Shown here: positions 54,280 to 62,608 of the stretch, in pieces | Position numbering within the stretch: the stretch's first letter is position 1 | Layout of the letters: each line of letters starts with the position of its first letter | Source of the DNA: Cohnella algarum | Lineage (GTDB): Bacteria > Bacillota > Bacilli > Paenibacillales > Paenibacillaceae | Assembly (NCBI RefSeq): GCF_016937515.1 | Contig: NZ_JAFHKM010000002.1 | Location: 5,203,001 to 5,267,000 of the forward strand | Length of the DNA: 64,000 nt | Reading direction: 5' to 3' | Made by a program: the position numbers and the translations under genes | Notes under the pieces: generated by a model | What the model was told of the DNA's origin: nothing | The model's input: only the letters and a program-made list of their open reading frames with translations | Databases searched by the model: none

Positions 54280-55626
54280 TCAATTCGCCCAAGCCGGGTC
54301 TCCGGCCACTTTCGCCATGTCCTCCCTGCGCTTGTCGATGCTTTTCAGCACGTCGACGGGTTCCATCGAGCCCCCGAACATGGCGGCGATGTCTTTGCCG
54401 ATGTCCATCCATTGCGGATTGACGTAATTGACGAAATTTTGGATGTCCGTCCCTTTTTCCGGGTACGTTTCGAACAGTTTTTTTTGCTCCTCGGTATATT
54501 TGTCCGTAAGGCCCGAGAAGTTCAGATTGGAAACCGTATCGTCGTTGTCCAGCATGTATTGGAGGTTTTCTTGCTTCGCGAGAAAGGCGAAGTATTGCTT
54601 CGCTTCCTCGATGTGCTTGGAGCCGGAATAAATGAATTTGCTCGGCCCGCCCGGATTGATGTAATAAATCTGATTGTCCGCGAGCGGGATGACGAAATAG
54701 CCGAAGTCTTCCGGCGATAGGTCCGGATTCGCTTCCGCGATGTCGAAGACGAGGCTCTGGTTGGCGAGCGCCATCGCGTATTCGCCGCTGGCCAGCTTGT
54801 TGGCCGTATCGGCGCCCGTATCCGAGAACGTGTTATCGCCGAAGAAATTCAGGTCGTACATTTCTTTAAGCTGCGCGAGCGCCGTTTCCATCGTTTTGTC
54901 GTCGGCGAACTTTTTCTTGTTCGCGTTCAGGTCGTCATACAGGTTCGGCGTCGTCTTGTCGTATTGCGGTCCCGGCTCCGCGAACCACAGCACGTGATGC
55001 CAGCCGTCCGCGATCGGCTCGTAAATCGGCGTGATGCCGGCTTCCTGGATTTTCAGCGAAAGCTGCTTGAATTCCTCGTACGTCTTCGGGATTTCGAGCC
55101 CGAGGTCGGCGAAGATTTTTTTGTTGTACACGAGCACGAAGCTGGAATACGTATCCCAAATCGTAAGCGCATACACTTTTCCGTTAAGCGAAAGCTGCTC
55201 GAGCGTAAGCGGATCCTCGCGCTGCGTCCATTCCTCGCCGGTCAGGTCGACCGCGTTCTGCTCGACGTTGTAATTCAGTTTAATTTCGCTGTACCCGCTT
55301 TGGCCTCCGAAAATGTCCGGGCCTTCCTTGGCGTTCAGCTTCGTTTTCAGCACGTTGTAATATTGATCCGAAGGAATGATCTGATAGTCGATATGAATGC
55401 CCGTTTCTTCCTCGAATTTTTTGGCGAGCTCCATTTCGGCATCCTTGATCCAGCCCTGGCTGGCCATATACGTCAGCGTGACGTCCTTCTTCCCGCCGGA
55501 CGAACCGGAAGACGTCCCGCCGGATGCCGACGGCGAACCCGAAGCGCCGGAACCCCCGCCGCCGCACCCGGCGATCAGCGCGACGCTAAGCGCAAGCGCG
55601 GTCAAACCGAAAAACGATTTTTTCAC
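54280..55626 (-). CDS. Sugar ABC transporter substrate-binding lipoprotein (importer C)
   Basis: The 448-residue protein starts at a GTG seven bases after GGGGAG. Its lipoprotein signal is MKKSFFGLTALALSVALIAG followed by Cys21, with a Gly/Ser-rich linker and a family-1 binding domain (KFEEETGIHIDYQIIPSDQY, GPDIFGG). It would bind sugar outside the cell. As first gene of the importer C operon it has a good promoter and a near-consensus cre site upstream. Confidence 0.94.
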   Translation of the reverse strand: MKKSFFGLTALALSVALIAGCGGGGSGASGSPSASGGTSSGSSGGKKDVTLTYMASQGWIKDAEMELAKKFEEETGIHIDYQIIPSDQYYNVLKTKLNAKEGPDIFGGQSGYSEIKLNYNVEQNAVDLTGEEWTQREDPLTLEQLSLNGKVYALTIWDTYSSFVLVYNKKIFADLGLEIPKTYEEFKQLSLKIQEAGITPIYEPIADGWHHVLWFAEPGPQYDKTTPNLYDDLNANKKKFADDKTMETALAQLKEMYDLNFFGDNTFSDTGADTANKLASGEYAMALANQSLVFDIAEANPDLSPEDFGYFVIPLADNQIYYINPGGPSKFIYSGSKHIEEAKQYFAFLAKQENLQYMLDNDDTVSNLNFSGLTDKYTEEQKKLFETYPEKGTDIQNFVNYVNPQWMDIGKDIAAMFGGSMEPVDVLKSIDKRREDMAKVAGDPAWAN

Positions 55627-55730
55627 CTTGATTCTCCCCTTTAGGTCGGTATGAATTTACGAATCCGCTTTCAATCGCGCCGGCGTTTTCGCGATGCCTT
55701 TCGCTCGGCCTCGCCCGGCGGATTGCCTTC

Positions 55731-55759
55731 ATTATAGACGGAGCCTGCGGCCGCTCCAA
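55731..55759 (-). promoter_or_regulatory. Promoter of the importer C operon
   Basis: On the minus strand TTGGAG (55754-55759) and a perfect TATAAT (55731-55736) are 17 bases apart, leaving a leader of about 100 bases before the GTG. Confidence 0.6.
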
Positions 55760-55762
55760 TGG

Positions 55763-55776
55763 AGAAAACGGTTTCA
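55763..55776 (-). promoter_or_regulatory. CcpA-binding (cre) site candidate next to the importer C promoter
   Basis: TGAAACCGTTTTCT on the minus strand matches TGWAANCGNTNWCA at 13 of 14 positions and ends four bases upstream of the -35 box. Confidence 0.6.
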
Positions 55777-55824
55777 TTTTTTGTGTTTATTTAACCGCCG
55801 GCCGCCGGCCTCTCCGAAAAGTCT

Positions 55825-55853
55825 TTGACAAACGCGGCTCCCCTCATCACAAT
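55825..55853 (+). promoter_or_regulatory. Promoter of the importer C two-component operon
   Basis: A perfect TTGACA (55825-55830) and CACAAT (55848-55853) are 17 bases apart, about 30 bases before the kinase start. The importer operon is transcribed divergently from the same gap. Confidence 0.6.
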
Positions 55854-55858
55854 GGAAT

Positions 55859-55872
55859 TGTAAGCGATATCA
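55859..55872 (+). promoter_or_regulatory. CcpA-binding (cre) site matching consensus at every position
   Basis: TGTAAGCGATATCA fits TGWAANCGNTNWCA at all 14 positions. It lies directly downstream of the -10 box, at about +1 to +14, a typical place for roadblock repression by CcpA. Confidence 0.7.
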
Positions 55873-55886
55873 ATGGAGTGGACAAC

Positions 55887-57746
55887 ATGCGCCGAAACAT
55901 GCGGAATATCCAGACCGTTTTGTTTTCCACCTATACGCTGATCATCGTGCTCGTTTTCGCGGTTTTGATCGGCTGGTTTTATCTGTGGGCATCCGAAACG
56001 CTTCGGCGCAACGCCACCGATTCCATCGACAGCATCGGAGGCTCGATGCGGGATCAGATCGATTCGGAACTGCGCAAGATGAACGACGTCTCGCTTAACG
56101 TCATGTATTCCAATCTGGTCAAGGATCATTTCCGCAAATATTTGTCTTACGCGGAAGGCGGCGCCCCGCAGGACGAAAACGAGTTTGCAAGCCCGTCCAG
56201 GGAAGTGGAAAGCGCCAAGGAGCTGGCCGATATTTTGACGGCGGCGATCGGGCCTTCGCGGCCGGTGGAGCAGCTTTATTTGTACGATTTCGAGGGCGTC
56301 GTTTACGGCAACGGCTTCGACAACGGGGAACGGCGCTACGACCCGGAAACGAAAGACTGGTTCGCGGCCGTCCTGAACAATGCGGAAGGAAAGTACCTCC
56401 ATCCCCCCGTTTTGGACGAGGACATGTCCAAATTCATTTCGTCGCGGGAACCGCAGTATTCGGTATCGTTGTTCCGGCTGTTTTACGACCATTACAATTC
56501 CCCGATCGGCATCGTCGAAGTGAAGCAGTACTACAATAAAATATTCAAAAGCGTCCTCGACTACGAAAGCGGCGGCGGCTCGCACGACGAAGTGCTCGTT
56601 TTCGACCGGAACGGCAACGTGCTTTATCCGCTCGACGCCTCGCCGTCCCGATTCGAGCCCTATATCGAACTCGTTTCCGGTTTCGGGGAATCGGGCGGCG
56701 CGGATCGGCATCTCGGCTTTCGCAATCCGGACACCGGCGACCGCGAGCTGCTATCCCTCCACCGTTCGGAATTTTCCGGCTGGAGCACCGTGTTCATCGT
56801 CTCGGAAAAGCGGCTGCTGCAGCCGCTCACCGCGTTCGCGAAGCAGACCGTGCCGATCGCCTTCCTGATCTTGCTGTTCGCGATCGTTCTCTCTTACGTT
56901 GCAGCCCGCAAAATCACGTTCCCCATTTTGAAAATCCATCGCATGATCCGCAATATCCGCTTGGACGATCTCGGCGCCGGGCGCTTCGCGAATCGGGAGC
57001 TGAACAGCGGGCTGAACGAGCTGGACCAGCTTCACCAGGCGTTCGTCCATATGAACATCCGATTGAAGCAGTCGATGGACGACCTGCTGCTCGCGCAGTC
57101 CCAGGAGCTTCAATCCCGGCTGGTCGCTCTTCAGGCTCAGATGAACCCGCATTTTCTGTACAACACGCTGACGACGATCGGCGTCATGGCCGAGGAGAAC
57201 ATGAACGGACAAATCGTCGCCATGTCGGAGGCGATGGCCGATATGCTCCGCTATATCACGTCCGACGAATCGGAAGTCCCTTTTGCGGCCGAACTCGAGC
57301 ATACGCGCATGTACGGAGATATTCACCGGATTCGCCACGGCGGCAAGCTGGAGCTGGTCCTGGAAGCGGAGCAAAGCCTGATGGCCGTTCGCATCCCGAA
57401 GCTGATCGTGCAGCCGCTCGTCGAAAATTCGCTCAAGCACGCGGCCAAGCGGCAGCCGCCGTGGATCGTTCGGGTTTCGGGGGAAGGCGACGCGAGAAAA
57501 TGGGTCGTCCGGGTCGCCGACAACGGCCCCGGCTTCAGCGAGGAAAGTCTGGCCAAGCTGCGCGAAAAGATGGAGGAAACCGGACGGACGGGCACCGTTC
57601 CGGCTTTGAAATTAGACGGCATGGGGTTGCTGAGCGTATACTTCCGGCTAAGATTGAGCTACGGAAAAGAAGCGGTTTTTTCGATCGAAAATCGAGCCGA
57701 GGGCGGGGCGACGGTCACGATCGGCCGCATGCCGCCCACGGATTAA
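55887..57746 (+). CDS. YesM-type sensor histidine kinase, importer C
   Basis: The kinase (619 residues from the ATG at 55887, eight bases after GGAG; a GTG nine bases earlier is also open) has a membrane segment at about 10-32, an extracytoplasmic sensor region (35-300), a second membrane segment (about 308-330, TVPIAFLILLFAIVLSYVAA), a HAMP-like linker, the phosphoacceptor His in QMNPHFLYNTLTTIG, and the ATPase motifs QPLVENSLKHA and DNGPGF. It should phosphorylate the regulator encoded 27 bases downstream. Its promoter carries a consensus cre site. Confidence 0.93.
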   Translation: MRRNMRNIQTVLFSTYTLIIVLVFAVLIGWFYLWASETLRRNATDSIDSIGGSMRDQIDSELRKMNDVSLNVMYSNLVKDHFRKYLSYAEGGAPQDENEFASPSREVESAKELADILTAAIGPSRPVEQLYLYDFEGVVYGNGFDNGERRYDPETKDWFAAVLNNAEGKYLHPPVLDEDMSKFISSREPQYSVSLFRLFYDHYNSPIGIVEVKQYYNKIFKSVLDYESGGGSHDEVLVFDRNGNVLYPLDASPSRFEPYIELVSGFGESGGADRHLGFRNPDTGDRELLSLHRSEFSGWSTVFIVSEKRLLQPLTAFAKQTVPIAFLILLFAIVLSYVAARKITFPILKIHRMIRNIRLDDLGAGRFANRELNSGLNELDQLHQAFVHMNIRLKQSMDDLLLAQSQELQSRLVALQAQMNPHFLYNTLTTIGVMAEENMNGQIVAMSEAMADMLRYITSDESEVPFAAELEHTRMYGDIHRIRHGGKLELVLEAEQSLMAVRIPKLIVQPLVENSLKHAAKRQPPWIVRVSGEGDARKWVVRVADNGPGFSEESLAKLREKMEETGRTGTVPALKLDGMGLLSVYFRLRLSYGKEAVFSIENRAEGGATVTIGRMPPTD

Positions 57747-57773
57747 ATCGGTTCGAACGCGGGAGGGAAAAAA

Positions 57774-58532
57774 ATGAACGAAGCTTCGCCCGTGCGGATC
57801 GTCGTCGCCGAAGACGAAGAGCTGATCCGCAACCATCTGGTCAAAAAAATAACGGCGCTGGACCCGTCCCTGCACGTCGTATGCGCGGCCGAGGACGGGA
57901 AGGAAGCGCTCGAGTTCGTCGAGCGCCGTTCCGCCGATCTCGTGCTCACGGACATCCGGATGCCGGTCATGGACGGCATCGAGCTTATTCGCGCGCTTCA
58001 TCTGAAATATCCGCACGTCCGCACGATGATTGCGACCGGCTTCGCCGAATTCGAATACGCGAGGCAGGCGATGCGGTACGGCGCCTCGGAATATTTGCTG
58101 AAGCCGATCAAGCCGGCCGAGCTGAAAAACGCCCTCGCGGCGGCGGCGGCGGCCATTCGCGGACAGCGGAGCGCGGACGCGCGCAGCCTCGAAGGGCTGT
58201 CCGCCCGGGACGGCGGTCCCGAGGAAATCGTCCGGCTCGTGCAGGCGTTTCTGCGCGAAAATTATACGAAGGATTTAAGCCTCGAGGAAATCTCCCGGAA
58301 CTTTAACTTTACGCCGGCCTACCTCAGCAAAATTTTCTTGAAGCATGCCGGCGAGCCCCCCTCCAGGTACGTCATTTCGCTGCGGATCAACGAGGCGAAG
58401 CACCTGCTGTCCCGGCAGCGGCACTTGTCGATCCGGGAGGTCGGCGAACGGGTGGGGTACGCGGACCCGTATTATTTCAGCCGCATTTTCAAGCAGGTGA
58501 CCGGCGTCTCGCCGAAGGACTTTGCCAAGTAG
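57774..58532 (+). CDS. Response regulator (REC + AraC HTH), importer C
   Basis: The 252-residue regulator has a receiver domain (8-125: acidic AEDEE, phosphoacceptor Asp60 in LVLTDIRMPVMDG, Lys in LLKPIKP) joined directly to two AraC-type helix-turn-helices (about 150-250, LSLEEISRNFNFTPAYLSKI and IREVGERVGYADPYYFSRIF). It is about half the length of the YesN-type regulator at 43670 because the middle region is absent. GGGAGG precedes the ATG. The probable target is the divergent importer C operon. Only 15 bases separate it from the convergent ligase gene. Confidence 0.93.
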   Translation: MNEASPVRIVVAEDEELIRNHLVKKITALDPSLHVVCAAEDGKEALEFVERRSADLVLTDIRMPVMDGIELIRALHLKYPHVRTMIATGFAEFEYARQAMRYGASEYLLKPIKPAELKNALAAAAAAIRGQRSADARSLEGLSARDGGPEEIVRLVQAFLRENYTKDLSLEEISRNFNFTPAYLSKIFLKHAGEPPSRYVISLRINEAKHLLSRQRHLSIREVGERVGYADPYYFSRIFKQVTGVSPKDFAK

Positions 58533-58547
58533 CGAGCCGTGTTGCGG

Positions 58548-59447
58548 CTAGCCGCGCGGCAAACGAATTTTCGGATGCCTCAGCATCCCCTCGTCGGTCC
58601 ATTCGCGCCCGGTAACCTCGGTTTTGAACGGCTCCCGCAGCCAGACGATGTCGATTTTCCTCAAATCCTTCGGCAGCGGGATCGGCGGCGGAACGTTTCC
58701 CTCCGCAGGCGCAAGGCCGGCCAGCCATTCCTTGTTCCTGCCGTCCAGCCCGGACGAAACGCGGCCGACGTAACGGCCTTCCCGGCACATGACCAGGCTG
58801 GAAATGCGGCCTTCCTTGCGGGTGATGCCGACGATTTCCGCTTCGAACCGGATTTCGGTTTTCGTTTTCAGCCAATCGTTATGCTTTTTCCCGATCCGAT
58901 ACGGAGAGGCCAGCCGCTTGCTGACGACGCCCTCCCATTCGTTCGCCTCCACCCAGGCCCACAGTTTTTTCCCGTCCGCGAACAGCTCCGTCGTGAATAA
59001 GGGCGGCGGCCAGCGCTCCGCAAGCCGCGCCAGTTTTTCGTTTCGTTCGGCGAACGGCCGGGACCGCCAATCTTCCCCGTCCAGCTCGAGCAAATCGAAT
59101 ACGATATACTGAACCGGGAGCTTGCCGGAACGATCCTTCCGGTTCGCCATTTTGCCCGCCCGCTGCTGCATGAGCTGGAAGCTCGGTTTTCCCGTACGCG
59201 GATCCATGACGACCGCTTCCCCGTCCAGCACGCAGGAGACGTTTAAGCCGGCGAGGGCCTCCGCGACTTCCGCATAAACGTCGGTGATTTGCGCCATATG
59301 TTTGGAATACAGCTTGACCTGCCCGCTTCGAACGGAGGCGATCAGCCGGTACCCGTCCCATTTCAATTGGTGGCCCCATTCGCTCCCTTCCGGGACCCGC
59401 CCGGTCAGGATCGGGGACATCGGTTCGAACGACGAAAATTGGATCAT
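58548..59447 (-). CDS. ATP-dependent DNA ligase, LigD ligase-domain type
   Basis: The 299-residue protein has the nucleotidyltransferase motifs in order: adenylated Lys29 in LKWDGYRLIAS, VLDGEAVV, YIVFDLLELDG, WEGVVSKR and WLKTKTE. The C-terminal OB-fold ends KIRLPRG. It corresponds to the ligase module of bacterial LigD without polymerase or nuclease modules. It could work in Ku-dependent end joining or other repair. Ku is not in the window. The ATG at 59447 fits family N-termini, but the ribosome site is weak, and a longer form starting at 59504 is possible. Confidence 0.88.
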   Translation of the reverse strand: MIQFSSFEPMSPILTGRVPEGSEWGHQLKWDGYRLIASVRSGQVKLYSKHMAQITDVYAEVAEALAGLNVSCVLDGEAVVMDPRTGKPSFQLMQQRAGKMANRKDRSGKLPVQYIVFDLLELDGEDWRSRPFAERNEKLARLAERWPPPLFTTELFADGKKLWAWVEANEWEGVVSKRLASPYRIGKKHNDWLKTKTEIRFEAEIVGITRKEGRISSLVMCREGRYVGRVSSGLDGRNKEWLAGLAPAEGNVPPPIPLPKDLRKIDIVWLREPFKTEVTGREWTDEGMLRHPKIRLPRG

Positions 59448-59656
59448 GAGCCGCGCCGCAGATTCGCTTGCCTCTGCCGCTACGCACACCGCCTTTGAGC
59501 GCACGGGCGCCCGTACATTTAGTCTATTGCCTATTTATTGACGAATTGTCGAGTAAACATAAGCGGAAAAATACAACGCGATCCGGTTCTTGGCGGGGCG
59601 GGCAGGAGTTTGCGAGGATTTGGGCGAACGTATGATACGGGAGGAGGAAGATCAGG

Positions 59657-59860
59657 ATGAAATTGGACCGGTTCCGTCTTTCATCGGCAATCGCTTTGAT
59701 CCTCATTTTCGGAGGAGGGTTCGCGATCCGCTACTTTCGAACACGGGAAATCGCGGCCGAGTATGCCGCCGTTTGCGCGGTCGGCTTCGTTTTGCTGGCC
59801 GTTTCGCTGGCCGTTTCGCTCGCACGGAGAAGAAGAAAAGAAACCAATAAAAACGCCTGA
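59657..59860 (+). CDS. Small two-segment membrane protein of unknown function
   Basis: The 67-residue product follows a strong GGGAGGAGG site nine bases before its ATG. Two hydrophobic segments (about 9-25 and 36-56, YAAVCAVGFVLLAVSLAVSL) are joined by a basic loop (RYFRTRE) and end in a very basic tail (ARRRRKETNKNA), predicting both ends in the cytoplasm. I do not recognise a family. It is transcribed alone, away from the ligase gene. A weak hairpin (AACGC...GCGTT) overlaps its end. Confidence 0.6.
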   Translation: MKLDRFRLSSAIALILIFGGGFAIRYFRTREIAAEYAAVCAVGFVLLAVSLAVSLARRRRKETNKNA

Positions 59861-59988
59861 CGGCGTTGAAGGGCGATAACGCGAAGACAGTGGTTCGATA
59901 GCGATGAAGCATAAAACCGGTCTCCCTTCTACGCGTTGAGCGTATGCGAGGGGAAGCCGGGGGGCGGCGAGGGATCGGCGAGCCTACA

Positions 59989-60054
59989 ATGGATTTTGTC
60001 CAACCAAAACCGGCTTTTTCGCGAAACTCGCCAGCCCCGTTGGATTTTGTCCAA
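59989..60054. repeat. Second copy of the TTGGATTTTGTCCAA dispersed repeat
   Basis: ATGGATTTTGTCCAA and TTGGATTTTGTCCAA lie exactly 51 bases apart, joined by CAAAACCGGCTTTTTCGCG, as in the copy at 12001-12066. A third half site, AAATCCAAC, follows at about 60066-60074. It lies between the small membrane protein and the GNAT gene, downstream of both. Confidence 0.85.
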
Positions 60055-60147
60055 ACTAGCAAGTAAAATCCAACATGGACACCCGCCGCTTGAGCGCGTT
60101 CCCCTGAGGACCCACTCGCCGCACTGCGAATTCCGGCCGACCGCTCG

Positions 60148-61029
60148 TCACGGCTCCCGCTTCGTCCACGTCGTCCGCACGTAGCCGAGCCGCATGCCGG
60201 CCCGTTCCATATTGCGGTGGCTGGCGGACAAGAACGCGCATTGGCCGACGGCCAGGGTGCAGCCCCGTTCGGCCGCGGCCGCCAACCGATGCAGCAGCAG
60301 ACGGCGATGGATGCCTCGCCCGCGAAACTCCGGCAGCGTCGCCGCGAACGTGAACGAAGCGGTGCCTTCCGCTTCATGCATAACGGCAGCCGCTGCCGGC
60401 GCTCCTTCCCAATAGGCCAGGTAAAACGTCCAGCCCGGACGGGCATGAAGCACCCGATTATTGGCGGCTACATGCGGGATGCCGTTGTCCGGAAGCCCGA
60501 ACGCCCGGCAATGGATCGCCGCATACGTTTCGAAATCGTCCTGACCGAGTTCGACGATACGCAGCGGATCGCCCGCGGAATCCATGGCCCCGGTGCCGGA
60601 ACCATCCCGGGAACGGGCTTCGGAGTCCCCGGCCGCAGCGCCCAAACCGGTTCCGAGCCCATACATCGAAGCATGAAATCCCGACGGATAAAGTCCGCGC
60701 CCGGCAAGCGCCTTGAGCAAGTCCGGGCCGATCAATCCGGGAACGATTTCAAACTGAACGTTCCGGTCCCGCTCGCGATAAAAAGCCGCGATCTCGTCCA
60801 GCCTGGCCGCATCCTCGTCGCGGAGCCCTTTTACCGTATTGAAAGAAGGCCATGGCATCGTTCGGCTGTACAGGCAGACCGCCCCTCCGATCCGGGCGAT
60901 CTCCACGCCTTCCGGATTGCCGGGCCGTTCTTTGATGGCCGTCATCCGGTCGGTCGCGAAGGCGATTTCCGACCGTTCGATTTCCCGAACGATTCGCTCG
61001 TTAAGCGGCGCTTCCGCTGGCATGGGCAT
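60148..61029 (-). CDS. GNAT family N-acetyltransferase
   Basis: The 293-residue protein has its GNAT domain in the C-terminal half (about 155-290), with the acetyl-CoA loop LPEFRGRGIHRRLLLHRLAA and the following AFLSASHRNMERAGMRLGYV. The N-terminal half (1-130) resembles a degenerate second GNAT fold, as in double-domain members. A Gly/Ser/Ala-rich linker lies at about 128-150. The acceptor is unknown. GGGAGG lies upstream of the ATG. The nucleoside phosphorylase gene is 23 bases upstream and probably cotranscribed. Confidence 0.85.
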   Translation of the reverse strand: MPMPAEAPLNERIVREIERSEIAFATDRMTAIKERPGNPEGVEIARIGGAVCLYSRTMPWPSFNTVKGLRDEDAARLDEIAAFYRERDRNVQFEIVPGLIGPDLLKALAGRGLYPSGFHASMYGLGTGLGAAAGDSEARSRDGSGTGAMDSAGDPLRIVELGQDDFETYAAIHCRAFGLPDNGIPHVAANNRVLHARPGWTFYLAYWEGAPAAAAVMHEAEGTASFTFAATLPEFRGRGIHRRLLLHRLAAAAERGCTLAVGQCAFLSASHRNMERAGMRLGYVRTTWTKREP

Positions 61030-61052
61030 CCCCGCTCCCGTCCTCCCTAGGT

Positions 61053-61781
61053 TTAATGTTCCCGGCGCGCGATTTCGGCGATGGTAGCAAGGGCGACGTC
61101 GATTTCCCGATGGACCGCCTCGCGAACGAGATCCTTATGCGGATCGTAGCCGTCGTCCGTCTTCGTCGCATCCCCGTCCAGCGCGACGATCGCTCCCGCG
61201 CGCGCTCCGCGCAAGGAGGCTACGACGTACAGCGCGGAAATTTCCATTTCGACCGCAAGCGCGCCCGCCCGTTTGTATTTCTCGAGCGGCAGCTCCTCCA
61301 CGCCGGAGTAAAACGCGTCGACCGTCACCGTAATCCCTTTGCCGACCGGTCCGCCCCGTTGGACGGCCTTTTCGTGCAAAAGGTCGGCGATCGTGCCGTC
61401 CGCGACGGCCGGATACGCCAGCGGAACCAGCTGTCTCGTCAAGCCTTCCTCGCGGACGGCCGCCGTGCTGACGATCAGGCTCCCCGCCGGATAATCCGCC
61501 GTCAGGGTGCCCGCGGTTCCGACCCGGATGAGCGTCCGGACGCCGGCCTGGATCAGCTCCTCGAAGCAGACCGCCGCGCCCGCCGCGCCGACGCCGTGGC
61601 TCGTTACGGCGATGCGGACGCCTTCGAATTCCCCGACGAACGTCCGGTATTCCCTTGCGAAAGCAAGCTCGACGGCGTCGGTCAGCTTGCGGGAGATCGC
61701 TTCCGCGCGGAACGGATCTCCGCATACGATCGCATAGGCCGGCATATCCGCCGGATCGACTTGCAAAATAGGCAGCTTCAT
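61053..61781 (-). CDS. Nucleoside phosphorylase (uridine/purine nucleoside phosphorylase family I)
   Basis: The 242-residue enzyme has the PNP_UDP_1 signatures: phosphate site VCGDPFRAE, IRVGTAGTL, and the ribose-binding VEMEISALYVVASLRG. These enzymes split nucleosides with phosphate to ribose-1-phosphate and base in the cytoplasm. The sequence alone does not separate uridine from purine specificity. The ATG at 61781 is 13 bases after AGGAG; the alternative TTG at 61793 is too close to that site. Confidence 0.88.
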   Translation of the reverse strand: MKLPILQVDPADMPAYAIVCGDPFRAEAISRKLTDAVELAFAREYRTFVGEFEGVRIAVTSHGVGAAGAAVCFEELIQAGVRTLIRVGTAGTLTADYPAGSLIVSTAAVREEGLTRQLVPLAYPAVADGTIADLLHEKAVQRGGPVGKGITVTVDAFYSGVEELPLEKYKRAGALAVEMEISALYVVASLRGARAGAIVALDGDATKTDDGYDPHKDLVREAVHREIDVALATIAEIARREH

Positions 61782-61893
61782 CTGGTTGTCCAAACTCCTT
61801 TTGCGATTATAAATTCGTTACAATGCGCTTTCCCTATTGACGAGATTACCAGGTTTGCCCCGCTTCGTTCAAGCTTATCGCGCTCCTTTCGCA

Positions 61894-62490
61894 TCACTGA
61901 AAAAACCGGATGTGCCGGATTTGCGTTCCGAGCCGGTCCAGCCTTTTTTTCCATCCGTGCCTCGTATCCGGCGCCAGCTCGAGTCCGGCCATCGCCGCGA
62001 TCCGCTCCGCGACCTGCTCGATCGTACGCCCTTCGGTGTCCAGATGGCATCGAAACGCTTCGTGGGCGAGCCCTTCCGCGCACCGGTCGATTTGGCGCGC
62101 CGCCCACGAACGGCCGCCTTCCCCCCGGCTTCGGAGCCGTTTGAGCAGCGTTTCCCGCGAAGCGCAAAGCGCGAAATGACGAACCGTCTCACCGTCCGTT
62201 CGGAGGCGGCCGACGATTTCCTCGAAATAAGTCCGATTGACGATCGTCATCGGCACGATAACGGCGCCGGAATGACGGACGGCGATGGAGGACAGCATTT
62301 TATAATTGAATTCCCGCCATAGCGGATCGTCCTGAAAATCGTCCGTTTGCAGCGATCGCGGCATGTTTTTGCGCAAAAAATACCCGACATTTTCCGGATC
62401 GTACAGATAGCTGCCCGGCACTCTTCGCTGCAGCTCGTGCGCCGTCTGGGTTTTCCCCGAACCGAAAGCGCCGTTGATCCAGACAATCAT
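61894..62490 (-). CDS. tmrB: TmrB-like ATP-binding protein (tunicamycin resistance)
   Basis: The 198-residue protein starts MIVWINGAFGSGKTQTAHEL, a P-loop (GAFGSGKT) in the same context as Bacillus subtilis TmrB. It shares IVPMTIV, SRETLLKRL, SWAARQIDRC and the C-terminal LDRLGTQIRHIRF as far as I recall that protein. TmrB is a membrane-associated ATP-binding protein that protects against the nucleoside antibiotic tunicamycin. GGGAGG lies eight bases before the ATG. The amphipathic C-terminus, needed for membrane binding in TmrB, is present. It lies 110 bases upstream of the nucleoside phosphorylase gene. Confidence 0.88.
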   Translation of the reverse strand: MIVWINGAFGSGKTQTAHELQRRVPGSYLYDPENVGYFLRKNMPRSLQTDDFQDDPLWREFNYKMLSSIAVRHSGAVIVPMTIVNRTYFEEIVGRLRTDGETVRHFALCASRETLLKRLRSRGEGGRSWAARQIDRCAEGLAHEAFRCHLDTEGRTIEQVAERIAAMAGLELAPDTRHGWKKRLDRLGTQIRHIRFFQ

Positions 62491-62608
62491 CCATGATGCC
62501 TCCCCGCGCCATGATTTCCGGCCTTTTCATATATGCCGTCTATTGTATCATACTTTCGGAACGCGGGTTGCCCGAATCCGGGCCGGACCTCATGAATGAC
62601 GCCTGATC

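Noticed and set aside
55659..55680. Additional cre-like sequence TGAAAGCGGATTCG in the importer C leader
   Set aside because: It has two mismatches at conserved positions. The two better sites in the same gap explain the regulation more simply.
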